Shown: in pieces, positions 1 through 8,657 of the stretch | Numbering within the stretch: the first letter of the stretch is position 1 | Layout of the letters: the number at the start of each line of letters is the position of its first letter | Assembly: GCF_008369935.1 (NCBI RefSeq) | Contig: NZ_VTUZ01000009.1 | Coordinates: forward strand, 186,001 to 250,000 | Length of the DNA: 64,000 bases | Source of the DNA: Paraburkholderia panacisoli | GTDB taxonomy: Bacteria; Pseudomonadota; Gammaproteobacteria; Burkholderiales; Burkholderiaceae | Reading direction: 5' to 3' | Position numbers and translations under genes: made by a program | The notes under the pieces: generated by a model | The model's database searches: none | What the model was told of the DNA's origin: nothing | What the model saw: the letters and a program-made list of their open reading frames with translations, nothing else

Positions 1-376
1 CACGAGCCACGGCAGTCTCGATGCGTGAAGCAGACAGCCTGTTCTGCGGCTACTCCTTCCACGCTATCTGTCCGATCGATCCAGAGGAACCCGCATCTTC
101 GTTAATTGACCTGCGGGCCCAGGGAGCGATGGTAAGGGGAGGCACGGCCTCCGACTTCCCTCAGGTCAAAGTGTGCGAGTAACGCCAACAGGTATCGCGT
201 GTCTGTTGGGCGGCGGGCGTCACGGGGCGTTTGCAGCACCCTGAGCGCAAAGACAATTTCGTGTTTAATCAATGGCGTAGAGCGATACGACGAGTTGGCA
301 CGTCGCATGCAATGTTGGTTTCAAGCCAGCGTTGCCTTGCGCCGAATGGCGCAAAACGGCATCGGGAGGCTTCGAA

Positions 377-402
377 ACACCGGGCGCATCGGCGCCCGGT
401 GT
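377..402 (+). promoter_or_regulatory. hairpin in front of transglutaminase-like gene
   Basis: An 11-bp perfect inverted repeat (377-387 with 392-402) closes a 4-nt loop directly upstream of the RBS of the gene at 422. No T-run follows, so a simple rho-independent terminator is unlikely. It could be an upstream terminator remnant or a 5'UTR structure. Only the symmetry is seen; any role is inference. Confidence 0.45.
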
Positions 403-421
403 GGCTTCCGGGAGTTTACAT

Positions 422-1537
422 ATGCAGCTCGCTCGACTGCTCCGCTGCTTTCTCCAGTGCTCGTTCGCGGCTGCGGTGCTTTTGCCCGTCGTCGCGGGCG
501 CCGCGAACCTGCCGGCCGCATCGCAACGCTATGCATCCGGCACGCGCGACGCGGATCCCAGCGATTCGGCCACGCCCCACGCACTGAAAGCTGGTATCGA
601 GCGCCTGCGCACCGGGACGTGGTGGGAAGCCAACCGCAAGATCCGCCCGGAACTCGCGCAAGTCGGCGACCTGATGTTCCTCCTGCCGCTTGCCGACAGG
701 AAGCTCGAACCATCGTCGGATGCGATCGGCCGCGTGCAGCGCCTGCGCGAAGCGCTGCGCAGCCACCTGACGCGCGAACCCGCCGGCTGGACCCGCCTCG
801 TCGCGCAGGTGCGGGCAGCGCGCGTGAAGGCCGGCGATGCGTCAGCCGTGCTGCTCGCCGACGCGCTCGTCAACGAGGTCCGCTACCGCGACGGAACCGA
901 CGGCAGCTACTACGCGCCGGCACGGTTCTTTGCCGAAAGCGGCGTGTGCAAGGATTTCGCCGTCGCCAAATACCTGCTGCTGCGCGACGCGGGTTTCGAC
1001 ATCGCGCGGCTGCGTCTCGTGTCACTCGCGCCGCGCTACAACAACACACCGGACGACTGGCACGTCATCCTCGTCGTGCAGGTCGACGGCGCCAGCGAAC
1101 CGCTCGCACTCGATTCACCGAGCGCGCCGACCGCGAAGCGCGCCGGCGATACGGCCAACGAAGCATCGGCTTCGAGCGGTCCGTCCGCGCTGCTCGGCGC
1201 GATCCTCGCCGGCCGCGAGCCCGCTGACGCGGTGCTGCGCGCGCCCGCGGGACCGCTTACCACCCCGCTCAGCCGGTCGGGCCAGGCGCGGCGGCCGCTT
1301 GCGACAGTGTTCAACGAACAGGGCAGCCGGTCGTTCGAACGCGCAGCGCCGGGCGCGCTGCGGCGCGCGTCGGCGGCCGGGCGAAGCGCGAACGCGATGT
1401 ATGTCGATGAAACAGGCGAGGCGTGGAAAGTCGACGGCTCCGGGAAGTTTCCGAAGTGGCGCGTCGCCGTTGACCAGGCCGATGCGCTCGCGAAGCCGGG
1501 TCCGGCGGCAGGGTTGATACGCGTGGCGGCACGCTGA
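422..1537 (+). CDS. secreted transglutaminase-like cysteine peptidase (Peptidase_C93/BTLCP type)
   Basis: The 371-residue protein begins with a signal peptide (about residues 1-27, hydrophobic core FAAAVLLPVVAGA). The catalytic core has Cys176 in GVCKDFA, His214 in DDWHVIL and an Asp in LALDS, the Cys-His-Asp triad of the bacterial transglutaminase-like cysteine proteinases. Members of this family often act on periplasmic adhesins in LapG-like systems, but no adhesin or c-di-GMP receptor gene is nearby, so the substrate is unknown. The start at 422 is preferred over an in-frame ATG at 332 because GGGAG lies just upstream and the signal peptide follows immediately. The C-terminal third is Ala/Arg-rich and low in recognisable motifs. 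Confidence 0.8.
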   Translation: MQLARLLRCFLQCSFAAAVLLPVVAGAANLPAASQRYASGTRDADPSDSATPHALKAGIERLRTGTWWEANRKIRPELAQVGDLMFLLPLADRKLEPSSDAIGRVQRLREALRSHLTREPAGWTRLVAQVRAARVKAGDASAVLLADALVNEVRYRDGTDGSYYAPARFFAESGVCKDFAVAKYLLLRDAGFDIARLRLVSLAPRYNNTPDDWHVILVVQVDGASEPLALDSPSAPTAKRAGDTANEASASSGPSALLGAILAGREPADAVLRAPAGPLTTPLSRSGQARRPLATVFNEQGSRSFERAAPGALRRASAAGRSANAMYVDETGEAWKVDGSGKFPKWRVAVDQADALAKPGPAAGLIRVAAR

Positions 1538-2022
1538 CTGAGGCGTGCATGGCGCGCGCCCGACACCGCCGCTACGAAAAAGCCCCCCACGCGATCGACC
1601 CGCAGAACACGCCGAGGGTGATTCTTAATCGACTTGTGCGCTGACTCTTTTCCGCTGTGGTTGGCGCTGAGCGGTGACGCGTCCTCAGCCGGGAACACAC
1701 TGGGACTCGCCGCGGCGAGCTTTCACCGCAAAGCCATGGCCTTGCCTTCTGAGCACTTCAGATATGCACGAAAGCCTGCGATTGTCGGCCGTATCCGGTC
1801 GGCGGAGAACAAGCCGCAACCCGCCCAATCTTGACTGTCTGGCGGGGGCAACATGAAGCCAGCGCCTGGTTTTCAACGGAATCAGGGTAAAGCGGTCAGT
1901 GGCATCATGGGGTGTCAGCGTGCAAGTTCGGCATCGCCGTTGTCTCACTGCCGCTCGACGGCGCGCGCAAAAGCGTCCGTGCGTGACAACCAGTTCTCGC
2001 AGCACTGGCCCGGAGGTCGCAC
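1538..2022. other. intergenic stretch without a recognised gene
   Basis: Several short open frames overlap here on both strands, but none has a convincing RBS or a recognisable protein pattern. No clear promoter or terminator was found. Confidence 0.4.
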
Positions 2023-3030
2023 ATGTCCGTCTTTCTCGAAGTCGAGCACGTCACAACCTATCGCTACAACAAACCTGTGGAGTTCTCGCCGCACCGCGTG
2101 ATGTTCCGGCCGCGTGCCGCGCACGACATCCGCGTGCTGTCGGCCACGCTGACGGTGTCGCCGCATAGCACACAGTACTGGATGCAGGACGTGTTTTCCA
2201 ATTCAGTGGCGATCGTCGAACCGCGGGTGCCGGCCGACGCGCTGGGGCTTCGCGCGCACTTCGTGATCGAGCATTTCGGCGTTAGGAATCTGGAGTTACC
2301 GGTGGCGCCCGAAGCCGAGAACTACCCGTTTCGCTACACCGACGAGGATCGGCTCGACCTGGCACCCTTCCTGACGCCGCAATATCCTGAGGATCAGCCC
2401 CTGCTGCGCGACTGGGCGGCGCAGTTTCTGCCCCGGCGCGGCACCACGCACACGCGCGACATCCTGGCCAATATCAACGCCGCTATCCGCAGCGACTTCC
2501 AGTACCAATCGCGTGACGCCATGGGCACTCACCTTCCGTCCGAAACGCTGAACCGGCGCAGCGGTACCTGCCGGGATTTCGCGCTGCTGATGATGGAAGT
2601 GCTGCGGGGACTGGGATTGGCGGCGCGTTTTGTGTCGGGGTATCTGTACGACCAAACGCTCGACACGCCGACTCCGCCGGCGGTACGCAACACGGGACTG
2701 CAGCAGGGCGCGAGACAGGTCGAAAGCCGCGACGAGCCGCTCGTGGTGGGCGCCGGCGCGACCCACGCATGGCTGCACGTCTTCTTGCCAGGCGCGGGCT
2801 GGGTACCATACGACCCGACCAACTCGCTCGTTGGCGGTACTGACCTGATCCGGGTGGCATACACGCGCAAGCCCGAACAGGCCGCACCAGTGTCCGGTTC
2901 CTGGTTCGGTGCCGCGCAGGACTTCATCGGCATGGATGTCAGCGTCAGCGTTCGGCGAATCGAGCAGCCGGCAGAGCCGGAATCGATCGGCGAACGTCCC
3001 TCACAGAGCCCTATGGCCGCCGGATCTTGA
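2023..3030 (+). CDS. cytoplasmic transglutaminase-family protein
   Basis: The 335-residue protein has the architecture of bacterial transglutaminase proteins: an N-terminal beta-rich region (about 1-90, starting VEHVTTYRY), then the core with Cys183 in SGTCRDFA, His248 in ATHAWLHVF and Asp264 in YDPTN. No signal peptide is visible. A GGAGG box precedes the ATG. The family shares the papain-like fold and may cross-link or hydrolyse amide bonds; the substrate cannot be told from sequence. It follows another transglutaminase-fold gene on the same strand, but a gap of about 485 bp argues against one operon. Confidence 0.85.
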   Translation: MSVFLEVEHVTTYRYNKPVEFSPHRVMFRPRAAHDIRVLSATLTVSPHSTQYWMQDVFSNSVAIVEPRVPADALGLRAHFVIEHFGVRNLELPVAPEAENYPFRYTDEDRLDLAPFLTPQYPEDQPLLRDWAAQFLPRRGTTHTRDILANINAAIRSDFQYQSRDAMGTHLPSETLNRRSGTCRDFALLMMEVLRGLGLAARFVSGYLYDQTLDTPTPPAVRNTGLQQGARQVESRDEPLVVGAGATHAWLHVFLPGAGWVPYDPTNSLVGGTDLIRVAYTRKPEQAAPVSGSWFGAAQDFIGMDVSVSVRRIEQPAEPESIGERPSQSPMAAGS

Positions 3031-3214
3031 CCTTTGACGACCGCGTTTCCGTACGACGTAGTCTCATGAATCGACCGTTAGTCCAACGCACACGCTTACC
3101 TATTCCGGACACCGGGGGTAAATCCCCGCCCTGCTCGACCCATTCATTCGCAGTGGCCGGGCACCACTCGCTAACGCGTCGTGCGGTGCGCCCTCGGTTG
3201 CTTCGCGACGCCGT

Positions 3215-3583
3215 ATGACAGCGCTGTATCGCTCGCCGGCGACGAAGAGCGACATCGTGAAGCATCTGGTCTATCCGGTACCTGATCCCGCCCTGCCTCT
3301 TCTCCGCGTGCACTTGATGCGAATGATCGGAAGATATGCCACCGTGGGTCCAAACGCCGTGCTGGCGCTCGCGCGAGAAGGCTACCGCTCGCGCGCCGCA
3401 AATCTGAAGGATCTCGTCGGCATGGCCGCTTTCCCGGGATTCTGAAAGATGCTCGGAAAACATGGAGCATCGGGGCTGAGCGAGACGCGCAACTCGCTGT
3501 GCAAGCGTGGATACCTCAAACTCCAGCGGCGTAGGGATCGTGAATCGGTTCTGCGGAAGACCTGGCAGATAACAAATCTATAA
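3215..3583 (+). pseudogene. C-terminal fragment of L-2-hydroxyglutarate oxidase, with nonsense codon
   Basis: The frame reads KHLVYPVPDPALP then TVGPNAVLALAREGY, the C-terminal substrate and FAD region of LhgO-type oxidases. At 3443-3445 a TGA replaces the Trp expected after PGF. The same frame continues after the stop with KMLGKHGASGLSETRNSL, which still follows the family pattern, to a TAA at 3581. The N-terminal two thirds, including the FAD Rossmann motif, are absent upstream. The gene is therefore truncated and interrupted. The family assignment rests on recall of the motif. Confidence 0.7.
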
Positions 3584-3894
3584 CCACGTGGTCAGGCTTG
3601 GAAAAAAAGCGGCCGCGCAGAATGCCCTTCGACTCTTCATCGAGCCTCGTGGAGAGTCTGAAGGCTGCGTTCATGGCGGATGCGCTCGCTACCCTCCCAA
3701 AGTTGGACAGGGACGCGATTATCTGCAGAACTATATGACCGACATTCGACTACGACGCCTTGCTGGGAACTTCCGACCGCCCTACCCTCGATGAGAGCCG
3801 TCCTCCCATTAGCTGCAGGATCGGCCATTTACATGCGACCCATACACTGATACGCCTTCCGGTTCCGGAAGATACAGGTCCTATTGGAGACGAT

Positions 3895-4584
3895 ATGCTT
3901 GACAACCTGATCCCCGCCATCGTGGGCCAGAAATGGCAAATTGCTGAAGGCTATCGTGCCGTTGAACTTCGAACAACGTCCAGATCGCTGCTTCCGCCGT
4001 TTGACGATGGCTCGTGCGTCACTCTCTGTCTGCATCACTCTGGCGGCAAGGAAAGAATGTATCCCTTGCTCTGTGTTCCGAACCTGCCCAATGCTTACGT
4101 AATAGGCATGAGACAAGAAGGTGATGACAGAACGGACAATCTGCAATCCGATTTTCCGTTAAATGAACGAGACGAAGTATTTGTCGGCACGCCCAAAAGC
4201 CTTCCGACAATTTTTGACGATCGTGTGCGATCTATCCTTTTCGCTGGAGGAATCGGCGCGGCATCAATCGCGGGCATCGCGAAGCGGCTTGCATCGGCAG
4301 GTCAAAGGTTCGAGGTGCACACCTTCGCCCGATCGGCTGACCGCGCAGTTCTCCGCGAGGAATTTGACGCGCTTCGAGGTCGCGGTAAGGTCCATCACCA
4401 TTTCGGCCTGTCTGATGATCAGTTCGCGCAGAAGACTTCTCACGCAATGAGTCCAACTCACGCTAACGCACAGATATACTGCAGCGGCCCCCCTGCTTTC
4501 ATGGATCTTGTTGAGCGCCAGGCCCGCAAATGGGTGTACGCAGCAAATATTCATAAAATTACCCTCGGCGACCAGACCGCGTAA
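3895..4584 (+). CDS. ferredoxin-NADP reductase-like oxidoreductase lacking a 2Fe-2S domain
   Basis: The 229-residue product resembles the flavin and NAD(P)H modules of phthalate/vanillate oxygenase reductases (VanB type). The nucleotide-binding segment ILFAGGIGAASIAGIAKRL and the C-terminal YCSGPPAFMDLV are clear. The usual C-terminal plant-type ferredoxin domain (about 80 residues with CxxxxCxxC) is missing. The flavin motif RxYS is altered to ERMYPLL. A start at 3895 is chosen because GGAGA precedes it; an upstream in-frame start at 3760 lacks an RBS. No oxygenase partner is adjacent. It may be a decaying remnant or a stand-alone flavin oxidoreductase. Confidence 0.55.
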   Translation: MLDNLIPAIVGQKWQIAEGYRAVELRTTSRSLLPPFDDGSCVTLCLHHSGGKERMYPLLCVPNLPNAYVIGMRQEGDDRTDNLQSDFPLNERDEVFVGTPKSLPTIFDDRVRSILFAGGIGAASIAGIAKRLASAGQRFEVHTFARSADRAVLREEFDALRGRGKVHHHFGLSDDQFAQKTSHAMSPTHANAQIYCSGPPAFMDLVERQARKWVYAANIHKITLGDQTA

Positions 4585-4944
4585 CAGGCGGTCGACAGCA
4601 GTGCATGGCGCGGTGACCTCGCCGCGCTTTCATCTGCTGACGCATGCTCGTCGTCCTCGTACGCCGGGCCGTGGCTTTGGAATACTGCAAGCCGCCATCC
4701 AATGCCTGTTGGCGACCCTATAAGCAGTCTTATGCGTCGACGTCGCCACGAAGGCAGTTTCCAAAGTTACAGTAGTCATCCGCCCTTCTTTGCAGGCGGC
4801 AATCCGCCTCAGACACCCAACATTGTCGTACAGACTCCATCCGGCAAGTCCACTCGGCCAGAGCAGTCATTCGAGTTACGGCTTTGGTCAGGCGGCTACA
4901 TGTCGCTTTCCGGACGGAAGCGTCACGGCTGTCTCGAGCGACCG

Positions 4945-5170
4945 GTCCGAAAACATAGTCCCCGAGAATGCTTACGCTCGGTGGGGCAGGTTCGCGTCCC
5001 ATGATGTGGAAGTTGACGCTTCCACATCAAGGGACAGCGGCACGACGTGACCTGCGCCGCTGCGAGTTGTTCGAGAAACTCCCACACTTTCGGTTCGCCG
5101 TGCTCCGGCATCCAACGGGCGAGCGACATTTCGGACGCAGACAGCGGACGGTTCAGTTCGGGAGCAGAAC
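4945..5170 (-). pseudogene. remnant of a conserved hypothetical protein, frameshifted
   Basis: On the minus strand one frame reads PLSASEMSLARWMPEHGEP and then FLEQLAAAQVTSCRCP. After a frameshift another frame continues CGSVNFHIMGREP and SVSILGDYVFG. Together these follow a small proteobacterial protein of unknown function that carries a CxCGxxSxNF signature. The frameshift inside the Cys motif and the loss of the C-terminus show it is dead. From 4585 to 4944 nothing else is recognisable. Confidence 0.4.
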
Positions 5171-5271
5171 GGCATCGACGCATCGATGGCCGCCACGATG
5201 TTCTCGTCAACATACCTGAAGTCTAAATGTCCAGCGATGTGGCTCCATGTTGAGCGAGTCTCTGTGGATCG

Positions 5272-5462
5272 CCGGATGGCGCTGATGAACAGCTGATCGC
5301 CGAAAGTCCATCCGCATCCACGTTAGTGGCTTCCTGAGCGCGGGATGCGTGAGATTCAGCACGCGTGTCGCTTTCGTGATAATGCGCCTGGTAGGAGGAT
5401 ATCAAACAGTGACGCTGATGCAGGTGCGGGCTGGCTTCATTACGCCGTGGAATAGTGTCTAT
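5272..5462 (-). pseudogene. decayed lysR regulator (N-terminal HTH relic)
   Basis: Reading left from 5462, the first codons give DTIPRRNEA, matching DTIPQRNEG at the start of the intact LysR at 15455-16393, but the start codon is ATA. Further on, one frame gives ITKATRVLNLTHPALRKPL, matching LTKAARVLNLSQPALSKTL of the same regulator's helix-turn-helix. A shifted frame then gives FGDQLFISAIR, matching FGDPLFVRVALR. Order and spacing agree, so this is a frameshifted relic of a paralogous regulator, transcribed away from the fused reductase remnant at 5529. Confidence 0.7.
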
Positions 5463-5506
5463 GACGCCGCGTCCATAGAGGGATTAATTTGGCGGGCCTA
5501 ATGTAG
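5435..5506 (+). promoter_or_regulatory. 72-bp LysR-type regulatory module, copy A
   Basis: This block starts CTTCATT, has GAATAGTGTCTAT 15 bp in, and ends TGTAG at position 72. Two other copies (7555-7626 and 16366-16437) keep exactly these spacings. ATAG-TGT-CTAT is an interrupted dyad of the size bound by LysR-type regulators. The left half overlaps the relic lysR 5' end; the right side faces the fused reductase remnant. The operator role is inferred. Confidence 0.6.
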
Positions 5507-5528
5507 TTGAACAAAATCAGTTCGCGGT

Positions 5529-6386
5529 ATGCAGTGTCCCTACAGACCGCGAGTCTGCTTCATTACAGGGAAGTCCCTAGGCCGACTCGACATCAGGAGA
5601 AATGGAGTGTCATTCGCGCAACGACTGCGGCACAGTCCCCCCCGTGAACTCGAGCGTGAATACGCGTTAGTTTCTGTCGGCCTACCGGTGACCAGCATCT
5701 CGCCGACTCGATTCTGTGAGGCGCTGTCACGGGCCACGATTGCTGTGACCACCGTGAAGACCGACGGACCGAGCAGGCACGCAGGCGTCACATACTCGGC
5801 CATCAGTACGGTCTGCGATACGCCGCCGCCGATCCTTCTCTGCGTGAACCGCGTAAGCGCGGCGAACAGCGTCATTAAGACCAGTGCCGTACCGTCAATC
5901 AACCGCCTCATTGCCGGGTGGTTGGACATCTCCAGGCTCTTTTCGGGCACCGGTCAAGTGTCGATGAGCGAGCGGGTCGCGAGCAACCGCTGGCGGTATT
6001 CTCCGACCGGCACGCCATATTTCAACGCGCGCAGCCAGAGTAGCTGGCAGGAGCGCATCGCTACCGATGAGCGGATGCGGACGCCCTTTCCGCACAACAT
6101 CGGCGTTCATGCGTGGTTCGAACGCGAACAGAAGCAGGTCTTTTCAAGCACCACATCATTCCGGAACAGCACACTTAAAGGCGGATATCCAATTGCCGCT
6201 GCACGCGTATTCGGCCGGGATGGTGGACCGATGTCGACCTTCAATATTGCGGCGCTCGACGAGGCGATCTTTAGCGAAACCCCGCTGAAGTCAGACTTCC
6301 TGTGCGGTCCTGGCTATGGAAATGCCGAAAGGTCTTTTGTTCGCAATCCGCGCCTCTCGTCAGAGGAAGCGTGCACGCCCGCTTAG
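5529..6386 (+). pseudogene. fused flavin reductase / nitroreductase remnant (internal deletion product)
   Basis: The open frame of 285 codons is a chimera. Its first part (about residues 55-165) tracks the flavin reductase at 9584-10165, for example DGPSRHAGVTYSAISTVCDT against DGPGGRAGVTCSAVCSVCDT, and CVNRVSAANSVIK. Its last part (about 180-283) tracks the C-terminal half of the nitroreductase at 11855-12445: FPHNIGVHAWFE, TTSFRNSTLKGGY, GGPMSTFN, SPRL/EEAC-type ending. In the intact operon these two genes flank the phenol monooxygenase, so one deletion removing the monooxygenase and both gene ends explains the structure. Many conserved residues have drifted. It has a regulatory module and a relic lysR upstream. 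Probably non-functional, though no stop interrupts it. Confidence 0.75.
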
Positions 6387-6505
6387 GCAATCCGGGTTGA
6401 TGGGCAGACTCATGCGCTTCCGCTAGCGCGCTTTGTTTTTCCATCCAGCATAACGAAATTTATCAACAGCGCCGTGCAATTCCGGACGAGCGCGCAGGGG
6501 ACGCT

Positions 6506-7468
6506 ATGTCTTTTTTCGAGTTTCGTGGCCATTTTCGCTCGGTCGGTATCCCGCTTCGGGTGGGCGCTGCGATTGCATCATGTTGCTGGATAACGACCCT
6601 GCATGCGACGGAAGGCGACGGGAACAACTATCCCATCGGCGTGAACACGCTGCTTTCGGGCGTTCAACCTCCACCGGGCAATCACATCTATGTCTATCTG
6701 CAGGAATACGAGGCGACGACGCTCGTGGGCAATAGTGGGAACCCCTCAGGCAGCGTATCGGAGTTCTCGCTGCACGCGCAGGCGGCGGCATTCCGGTTGT
6801 CTCATGTCTGGCGGGACGTAACGTTCCTCGGCGCAACGCTCGAGTCGCGAACGAACATTCCGTTTGTGAATCTCGATCTGCACTTCGACGCGCACACGCC
6901 AAAAGGTACGGTCTACAAGAGCGGCAGCGCGACGGGGCTGTCGGACCTGACTGTTGGGCCGCTCTTCCTCGGCTGGCATTGGGGCAACCTGCATCAGGTG
7001 GTAGGCCTCGAATTCTTTCTGCCGACCGGCAGTTACGACGCAAGCCGGCTCGTGAACCCCGGCCGGCACTACTACTCGATGCAGCCGAACTACGCCGTCA
7101 CGTGGATACCGGTGCCGAATGTCGAGTTCAGTGCGCGCGCGCTTTACAGCGTGAATTCGGTGAATCACGTAACCGACTATCACTCGGGGAACGAGTTTAT
7201 CGTCGACTATAACGCCGGGTTCCGCATTACTCCGATGTGGCAGATCGGGGCGAGCGGATATTTCTATCGACAGGTGACAGACGATACGCAGCACGGGCAG
7301 TCGGTAAATGGCAACGGCAACCGCGGACAGGTGTTTGCTGTGGGCCCGTCCATCGCGTACGGAACACGTAAATTCTCCGTGGCGCTCAAGTACCAGCGCG
7401 AAATGATGGTTCGCAACCGGCCAGAGGGGAATCGCGTCTGGCTGCAGATGTACATGCCATTCGAATAG
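6506..7468 (+). CDS. outer-membrane MetA-pathway phenol degradation-type protein
   Basis: The 320-residue protein has an N-terminal signal-like segment (about residues 15-36) and then alternating beta-barrel sequence. Features of the Phenol_MetA_deg (SphA-like) family are visible: GDGNNYPIGVNT near the N-terminus, LSDLTVGPLFLGWHWGN in the middle, FFLPTGSYD, and a C-terminal aromatic ending MPFE. These proteins are thought to help hydrophobic aromatics across the outer membrane. It sits between the decayed and intact aromatic operons on the same strand, so a role in substrate entry is a reasonable inference. AGGGGA precedes the ATG. Confidence 0.8.
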   Translation: MSFFEFRGHFRSVGIPLRVGAAIASCCWITTLHATEGDGNNYPIGVNTLLSGVQPPPGNHIYVYLQEYEATTLVGNSGNPSGSVSEFSLHAQAAAFRLSHVWRDVTFLGATLESRTNIPFVNLDLHFDAHTPKGTVYKSGSATGLSDLTVGPLFLGWHWGNLHQVVGLEFFLPTGSYDASRLVNPGRHYYSMQPNYAVTWIPVPNVEFSARALYSVNSVNHVTDYHSGNEFIVDYNAGFRITPMWQIGASGYFYRQVTDDTQHGQSVNGNGNRGQVFAVGPSIAYGTRKFSVALKYQREMMVRNRPEGNRVWLQMYMPFE

Positions 7469-7554
7469 GCGTCGTCTGGTTGTCGACCAGCATTACCCAG
7501 TTTTGGTGATCGCACCATCGCGCATTTTATCGACCGCTCTTCGAGCGAGATCCG

Positions 7555-7626
7555 CTTCATTCCGCCACGGAATAGTCTCTATGAGGCGGCATCCGTAGAG
7601 TTAAAAGTTTCAGCGGTGTACTGTAG
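7555..7626 (+). promoter_or_regulatory. 72-bp LysR-type regulatory module, copy B, upstream of the hydroxyquinol operon
   Basis: This copy has the same internal distances as A and C: CTTCATT at 1, GAATAGTCTCTAT at 16, TGTAG ending at 72. ATAG-TCT-CTAT is a perfect interrupted dyad. The reverse strand from 7582 reads ETIPWRNEAD behind an ATA codon, a relic of a lysR start; the rest of that gene is gone. It is the nearest candidate operator/promoter for the operon starting at 7833. The remainder of 7469-7832 holds no gene. Confidence 0.65.
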
Positions 7627-7832
7627 ATCAAACAGGACACACGAGGCACCTTGTCATGAATTGAATACGACGAGTGCCCACGTCGTCCGCGTTTCGAGTT
7701 ATTTGCCGACCCACCCGACTGACCTGAGAGAGGAGTTATTTGACTAATGCGTACAACTAATTTGATCTATATGGGGCCACGTGTTCCCTTCGAGAAAGAG
7801 TGTCGGGCGAACCTTGAAGCGGAGGTGTCCTC

Positions 7833-8573
7833 ATGGCAGTCGCGCTGATCACTGGAGCCAGCCGGGGCATTGGTGCGGCCATTGCGATCGCTTTGGCCAA
7901 ACAGGGATACAAGGTAGTCGTCAACCATCGTTCCAGTGCACCCCAGGCCGAAGACGTGGCCGCGACGATCGTCGCGGCCGGTGGAGAAGCTATGGTGATC
8001 AAAGGCGACGTCACTGAGCCAAACGATGTCGCCGCCATGGTGGACGAAATCAGTCAGCAATGGGGTGGGGTCGACGTTCTCGTGCACAACGCGTTGACGC
8101 CCTATGACGTCACCTCCTTCGGCAACTTGAGCTGGGAGCAACTCGGCGGCAAGGTGGACTCTGAACTGCGCGCCGCCTTCCTGGCAACGAAGGCCGTTGT
8201 GCCAGGAATGATTTCTCGTGGTCACGGGCGGCTGATCTACCTGAGTACCCTGCTGTCGCGTCGTCCGCGTGACGGGATGATTACGCTGGGCACCGCCAAG
8301 GCGGCCCTGGATCAGTTCGTGCGATACGTCGCTTTGGAACTGGCGCCCCACGGCATCACCGCCAACCTCGTTGCGCCGACCACGGTGGAGGGCGCTACTT
8401 CGGCTGGGCTCATCTCCGCCGAACGGCTGAAGGCGATCGCTGCGTCCATACCGATGGGACGGCTTGCCCGTCCTGGCGAAGTGGCCAATACAGTGGCGTA
8501 TCTGGCAGGTGACGCGTCGGGTTTCACGACCGGTCACTACATCCCCGTAAGCGGCGGCTTTGGAATGGAGTGA
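7833..8573 (+). CDS. short-chain dehydrogenase/reductase family protein with altered active site
   Basis: The 246-residue protein has the SDR cofactor motif TGASRGIGAA at residues 7-16, the GDVTEP acidic segment and a C-terminal GxxxxVSGGFGME end typical of FabG-like enzymes. The NNAG motif is replaced by HNAL. The catalytic YxxxK motif reads LGTAK, so the Tyr is Leu. The catalytic Ser is present in YLSTLLS. As classical SDR chemistry uses the Tyr, this copy may be inactive, use a different mechanism, or bind ligand only. It is the first gene after regulatory copy B and leads the aromatic operon; GGAGG precedes the ATG. Confidence 0.8.
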   Translation: MAVALITGASRGIGAAIAIALAKQGYKVVVNHRSSAPQAEDVAATIVAAGGEAMVIKGDVTEPNDVAAMVDEISQQWGGVDVLVHNALTPYDVTSFGNLSWEQLGGKVDSELRAAFLATKAVVPGMISRGHGRLIYLSTLLSRRPRDGMITLGTAKAALDQFVRYVALELAPHGITANLVAPTTVEGATSAGLISAERLKAIAASIPMGRLARPGEVANTVAYLAGDASGFTTGHYIPVSGGFGME

Positions 8574-8657
8574 GTTCGACGAGTACCCGGATTATGTCTG
8601 AGGCTCGGAGAGGCTTTATTTTGCCAATGCGTTTGATTGACTTGACAGAGGTGTTAA

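Noticed and set aside
377..402. Rho-independent terminator
   Set aside because: The stem is strong, but no T-run follows and an RBS comes immediately after, so it is listed only as a hairpin of unknown role.
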